NCBI GenBank assembly: GCA_039105265.1
Contig: JAPFFF010000495.1
Coordinates: 1 to 21,497 of the forward strand
Source of the DNA: Tritrichomonas musculus
Lineage: Eukaryota > Parabasalia > Tritrichomonadida > Tritrichomonadidae
Direction: 5' to 3'
DNA length: 21,497 nt
In this document: piece after piece, positions 18,134-21,497 of the stretch
Position numbering within the stretch: position 1 is the first letter of the stretch
How the letters are laid out: each line of letters starts with the position of its first letter
Program-made: the position numbers and the translations under genes
Notes under the pieces: generated by a model
Seen by the model: the letters and a program-made list of their open reading frames with translations, nothing else
Databases searched by the model: none
What the model was told of the DNA's origin: nothing

Positions 18134-19860
18134 TATTTGATTTTGATTTTTGAATACGTTATTTATTCATATTTAAAAAAAAAACGTTATAATTGGTGGA
18201 AAAAACTACATTTTGAGGACAAAACTATTATTTTCATTCCCGATTTAAACTGTCTGCATCAAAAGCATCATTCTAATATTTTTATATATATATTTGAAAT
18301 CAATCATAAAATCTTCTAAAATGCTTAGATTCACCTCATTTTCAAGCTTTTTTTAAAAAAATACGAAAATTCAATGCATTTTATATTTTGGATTATTGAA
18401 TTTGAAAAGAATTGAATAGAATATAAAATGAAAAAAACTATTTTCTCCCTAGCCATGAATATAAATTATTGTCATTTGATTTTTGGTATATGAAAATTAA
18501 ATCAAAAAATATTAGATTTAGCCGGAGGATTTATTTTTTCCTTTTGTTGTTATTGAGTTTTGAATCATAATTAGGTATAGAAATTTTTTTGGAACAAATA
18601 AAAAAAACTGGTCAGACAATTTTTTACATACATCTTAACTTTATATTAAAAATTAAAAAATAAATAGAGGAAAAATATTTTGTCAGATCTTTTTATTTGA
18701 CCATTTTTTGTAGGTCAATTTCATATTTCTAATCGTTATTCTTTTTTTTTACTCAAAATTGCGTAATATGTATTCGTTTATCCCGCATAAAGCTCACCAA
18801 GTTCTTTAAAATTGTGTATTAAACGTTTTGAACACCAAATTTTCATAAAAATTAACGTCTTAAAATTACGTTAAAATCTTTGAAAAACTACCAATATCAA
18901 ACAAAAAGCAAAATATTCATACAAAAAATACCTGAATAAATAAAAAACACTCATTGAAAACAACTTTTTTATTTTTTTCAAATTTCATTTTATTTCATTT
19001 GCTCTTGTTTTCAAATAGCAATCGACTATATCATTTATTTTCTGATATAGATCTTGATATTCTCAGAAATTTTCTCATTTTTTGATATTTTAAGAAAAAT
19101 ATCTCAACTAATATTTATATTTTAGCAAATATTAAAATATTTACTGATATTTCCAATTATATATTCACATCCAGCAAATTATTTTAAACAATTATTGGTA
19201 AATTGTTAAATATTTGATTATGTTAAAAATCTATCTAAAAGTTTGCAATTATGTATGATATATTGTGAAATTATTAAATCTACTAACTTTTGGTTGTTAT
19301 ATCAAGATCTCTAAATCAAGTTATTTAAGAAAATACTCTATTTTCGAAATTCTCTCAAATTCTACAATTATAGATATCAAAATGTCAAAGGATATAGAAA
19401 CAAAAAAATATAATATACGATATTATAAATAGAAATCTTATATTATGCTCGATATATTAAATATTCATATTTTATACATATATTCAAATTTGACTGTATA
19501 AAATCATATAAAATAAAATCTCAGAAAATTGAGAATCATTCAAAAAAGAATTCAAAAAAAAACTTAAAGAACCAGAGAAATGATTTCTCGCATTTTTTGA
19601 AATTTTATTTGATAAATCGCAATAACATTTAAAATTAATAGTTTTGTACGGAGGAAATTTTTTTTTGTTGAGTCTTTTTCAATATCTCAAATAATTATTA
19701 GAAAATAATTAATTTAGAATAAAATAAAAAAAATCCTCCGGACATTTCTTTGTGCACATTCTAATTTTATAAAAAGAATTTTAAAAAAAAGCAACAGAGA
19801 AAATTTTTTTCTCATATCGAATAAGCCCACTTTTTCAACTATACCCTTAACTCAAAAAAT
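18134..19860. other. AT-rich intergenic region right of the MULE
   Basis: About 1.7 kb with no convincing gene. Short open frames (for example 60 codons at 18137-18319) are AT-driven. Two structured spots are visible: a small hairpin TTGACC-10 bases-GGTCAA at 18707-18728 approximately, and the GGAGGA inverted repeat at 19646-19743, whose arm also recurs at 18522. The last 100 bases must contain the promoter of the 19861 gene. Confidence 0.55.
19646..19743. repeat. Inverted repeat (GTACGGAGGA / TCCTCCGGAC)
   Basis: GTACGGAGGA (19646-19655) followed by a T-run is mirrored by an A-run and TCCTCCGGAC (19734-19743). The arms match at nine of ten bases, plus the homopolymers, around a loop of about 50-75 bases. 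A further copy, CCGGAGGATTTATTTTTT, starts at 18522 in the orientation of the left arm. Could be a small palindromic repeat or the end of an old non-autonomous element. Confidence 0.4.
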
Positions 19861-20205
19861 ATGATGAATCAATCCTCTCTTTATGATAAAATACCATTAG
19901 TATCTGTCACAAAACTACAACCAATTTCTTTGGAGCCAGTTAATGGAGTCAAACGTTTTGACAATGTCTCTCAAAATTTGAAACATGATCTTGATGACCT
20001 TGAAATTCAAACTTCTTTATTTACCGAGAATTTAATTACTTTGGAAACAACAGCTAGCGATTGCAAAAGGCTCGCCGAATTGAGCCAAGTTTTAAGCGAT
20101 TCCTCACTTCAGCAACTTGACCAAATACATCAACTACACGGATCGAATTCTTTATTGCATTCTATTCTTTTATTTTTCAGATCTTTTTTACCAAATAAGA
20201 AATGA
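19861..20205 (+). CDS. Small helical protein of unknown function
   Basis: A 114-residue protein that I do not recognise. Base composition and the amino-acid mix (no Lys/Asn/Ile/Phe runs of the random AT kind) argue that it is a real gene. It begins with two consecutive ATG codons. Residues 1-32 are extended and polar with several Pro. Residues 35-95 look like an amphipathic, coiled-coil-prone helix with Leu at roughly heptad spacing and many Asp/Gln/Ser. The C-terminus has a short hydrophobic patch (SILLFFRSFLP) and ends in Lys-Lys; the patch is too short for an ordinary transmembrane helix. A degenerate SNARE-type or tether-subunit helix is conceivable but unproven. No trichomonad-type intron signal is visible. 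The next gene downstream is on the same strand 658 bases away. Confidence 0.55.
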   Translation: MMNQSSLYDKIPLVSVTKLQPISLEPVNGVKRFDNVSQNLKHDLDDLEIQTSLFTENLITLETTASDCKRLAELSQVLSDSSLQQLDQIHQLHGSNSLLHSILLFFRSFLPNKK

Positions 20206-20863
20206 AAAATTTTTATTTTTTTCTAATTTGTACAATTTAATTTTTTTTCAACACAAGTAGCATTTTATAATTCCTAGTTTTTTCTAAACTAGACAATTAT
20301 TTTCATTTCAATCAAGCAATATTGTATCAACATTTATTTTACAATTTTGTTATAATGTGTTTATTTTTTGGAGCAAAATTCATGTTTAGCTTATTATATA
20401 AAATTGGGTATCCTATAGTAGCCCAAAAAATAAAAAAAAATATCGGCACTGTCTTTTTCAGAAAATTAACATTTGAAATGTTTTTTTTTTTCTTTTAATG
20501 TTGAGTGATTTTTTTTTAAAAAAAAAAAAAAATGGCTGATTTGCATTCAATATTTAATTAAGGGATCAATATTTGAATTATAAAAAAAGTAATAGTATAC
20601 CATTGAGAGGAAAATCATTTAAAAATTCTGTGAATAATAAAAATTCAAATAAAAATAAACTTTTTCTTAGTTTATCAGCCTTAATTAAAAAAATCACATT
20701 ATTAAATTCCTTTTATTTTTCCAAAAATATATATATAATGCATATTTTATTACGAATAAACATGTTTTTTTATTCCGTTAAAAAAAAACATAATCAGTTT
20801 CATTAAAGATCGATCATCTAACATTCAAAATATGGATATATATCTTTATTCAAATATATTCAA
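20206..20863. other. AT-rich intergenic region before the reticulon-like gene
   Basis: Mostly A/T homopolymers (for example 20510-20531). A 77-codon open frame at 20573-20806 lacks an ATG at its beginning and has random AT-rich composition, so it is not called. A fragment around 20404-20449 vaguely resembles the start of the MULE ends (GGGT...CTAT...ATCGGCAC). A 12-codon upstream frame starts at 20832. Confidence 0.5.
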
Positions 20864-21497
20864 ATGAGGCTAAGTCGCGAAAACACTCTCATTGAAAACA
20901 ATCTTTATCCATGCGCCGGAATGCACCCAAAGGATGTTCAAACTAAATTCGTTAAGGCTCTAAAGCCATATGAAAACGATATTCTTAATCTTGAAAGCGC
21001 TTTACTCCTTCACAATATCCCTCTTTTGGCAGCTTTTGGGGGTTATCTCTTAGTATTTCTTATTGTTTCAAACATGTTAGTTCACTCATTTGTTTCATCA
21101 TTAGCTTATGGAATCATTTTTGTTCCATTATTCCATCTTTTTTATTGCCTTGGTGGTGTTGAATTTGGACGCAAGCTATACAAACAATTGCCTACTTTAA
21201 GTGCCGAAGATCCACTTCGAATTCGCTCGTTAGAAGAATTAGTATCATGGTTTTGGTTCCCAATTCTTTGGGGCTGGAGATTTGGATTCTTTGTTTACAG
21301 AACATTTGTTTGCCCAAACGTTGTAGATACTGCTGCATTCATTGTTCTTGTGATTTTAGTGAATATTATTTTCAAAGTAATCAACATCTTTATCCTTCTC
21401 ATAATTTTGCTTGTTCTCGGACTTGCTGCTCCTGCAGTTTTAACTCGAACACCAGCAGGCGACTATGTTAACAAATTCCTCGAAGATATGAAGAAAG
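20864..21497 (+). CDS. Reticulon-like ER membrane protein, N-terminal part (3' end outside window)
   Basis: An open frame from ATG at 20864 runs off the right edge; 211 codons are visible and no stop is seen. After a polar N-terminus (1-50) come two long hydrophobic stretches (about 53-97 and 155-193), each long enough for a membrane hairpin. They are separated by about 58 residues containing the amphipathic block RIRSLEELVSWFWF (119-132). After the second hairpin the chain continues with APAVLTRTPAGDYVNKF (189-205). Two hairpins with a loop of about 60 residues, and a second hairpin followed by the pattern 'P-x-L-Y/T-x-K/R...D-x-V/F', is the layout of reticulon homology domains, which bend ER tubules. 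Sequence identity is low, so the family is inferred from layout; ARL6IP1-type or another hairpin membrane protein is possible. The base composition is markedly more GC-rich than the flanking DNA, as expected for a gene. Confidence 0.6.
   Translation, partial: MRLSRENTLIENNLYPCAGMHPKDVQTKFVKALKPYENDILNLESALLLHNIPLLAAFGGYLLVFLIVSNMLVHSFVSSLAYGIIFVPLFHLFYCLGGVEFGRKLYKQLPTLSAEDPLRIRSLEELVSWFWFPILWGWRFGFFVYRTFVCPNVVDTAAFIVLVILVNIIFKVINIFILLIILLVLGLAAPAVLTRTPAGDYVNKFLEDMKK

Noticed and set aside
18137-18319. 60-codon open frame right of the MULE
   Set aside because: AT-driven composition and a TTG start; no support.
20170-20185. Possible 3' splice site (TTTTTCAG) in the 19861 gene
   Set aside because: It lacks the long ACTAACACACAG-type branch/3' splice sequence of trichomonad introns and there is no GTATGT donor upstream.
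20573-20806. 77-codon open frame
   Set aside because: Starts at TTG, is dominated by Lys/Asn/Ser/Ile from AT-rich DNA, and no domain is seen.

Overview
The window looks like nuclear DNA of an AT-rich, intron-poor unicellular eukaryote, most likely a parabasalid of the Tritrichomonas kind. The pointers are uninterrupted genes on both strands, very AT-rich intergenic DNA, a TAAA overlapping the stop codon in three genes (the trichomonad poly(A) signal), a CK1-family kinase, eukaryotic core proteins (eIF3j, an exocyst Sec10-like subunit, an RRM protein, a reticulon-like protein) and a Mutator-like (MULE) transposon. The assignment to Parabasalia is inference; no rRNA or tRNA gene is present to test it.

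Layout. 1-1583 (+): C-terminal part of a type I surface membrane protein, cut by the window edge. 1934-2911 (-): RRM protein with a charged RD/RS-like middle and a PGQ-repeat, proline/glutamine-rich tail. 3274-4359 (-): type II membrane protein resembling a Golgi glycosyltransferase. 4522-6783 (-): Sec10-like exocyst subunit. 6784-7905: AT-rich intergenic DNA. 7906-9297 (+): CK1-like kinase with a roughly 100-residue insertion in its activation segment. 9601-10365 (-): translation initiation factor eIF3j. 10937-18124: a complete-looking 7188-bp MULE with a 9-bp target-site duplication. 18134-19860: AT-rich DNA with a hairpin. 19861-20205 (+): small helical protein of unknown function. 20864-21497 (+): reticulon-like membrane protein, cut by the right edge.

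The centrepiece is the MULE. Each end has a 328-bp single-copy inverted repeat, followed inward by a tandem array of a 135-bp unit: exactly 14 units on the left, 17 plus a 21-bp remnant on the right, in inverted orientation. Between the arms lies one intact 692-aa transposase with a DDE triad (D264, D336, E452), the CxxH of MULE transposases, and a C-terminal SWIM-like zinc finger. This architecture, a MULE with Foldback-like satellite arms, is the most unusual thing here. Rare unit variants are shared between the two arms and sit five units apart in both, which suggests the arms exchange sequence in blocks.

The host genes are unrelated housekeeping, trafficking and signalling genes and do not form a pathway. 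The transposase, eIF3j and Sec10 genes share a TTATCGTT octamer in sense orientation 30-56 bp before the start codon, a possible Myb-type promoter element that the transposon may have in common with its host.
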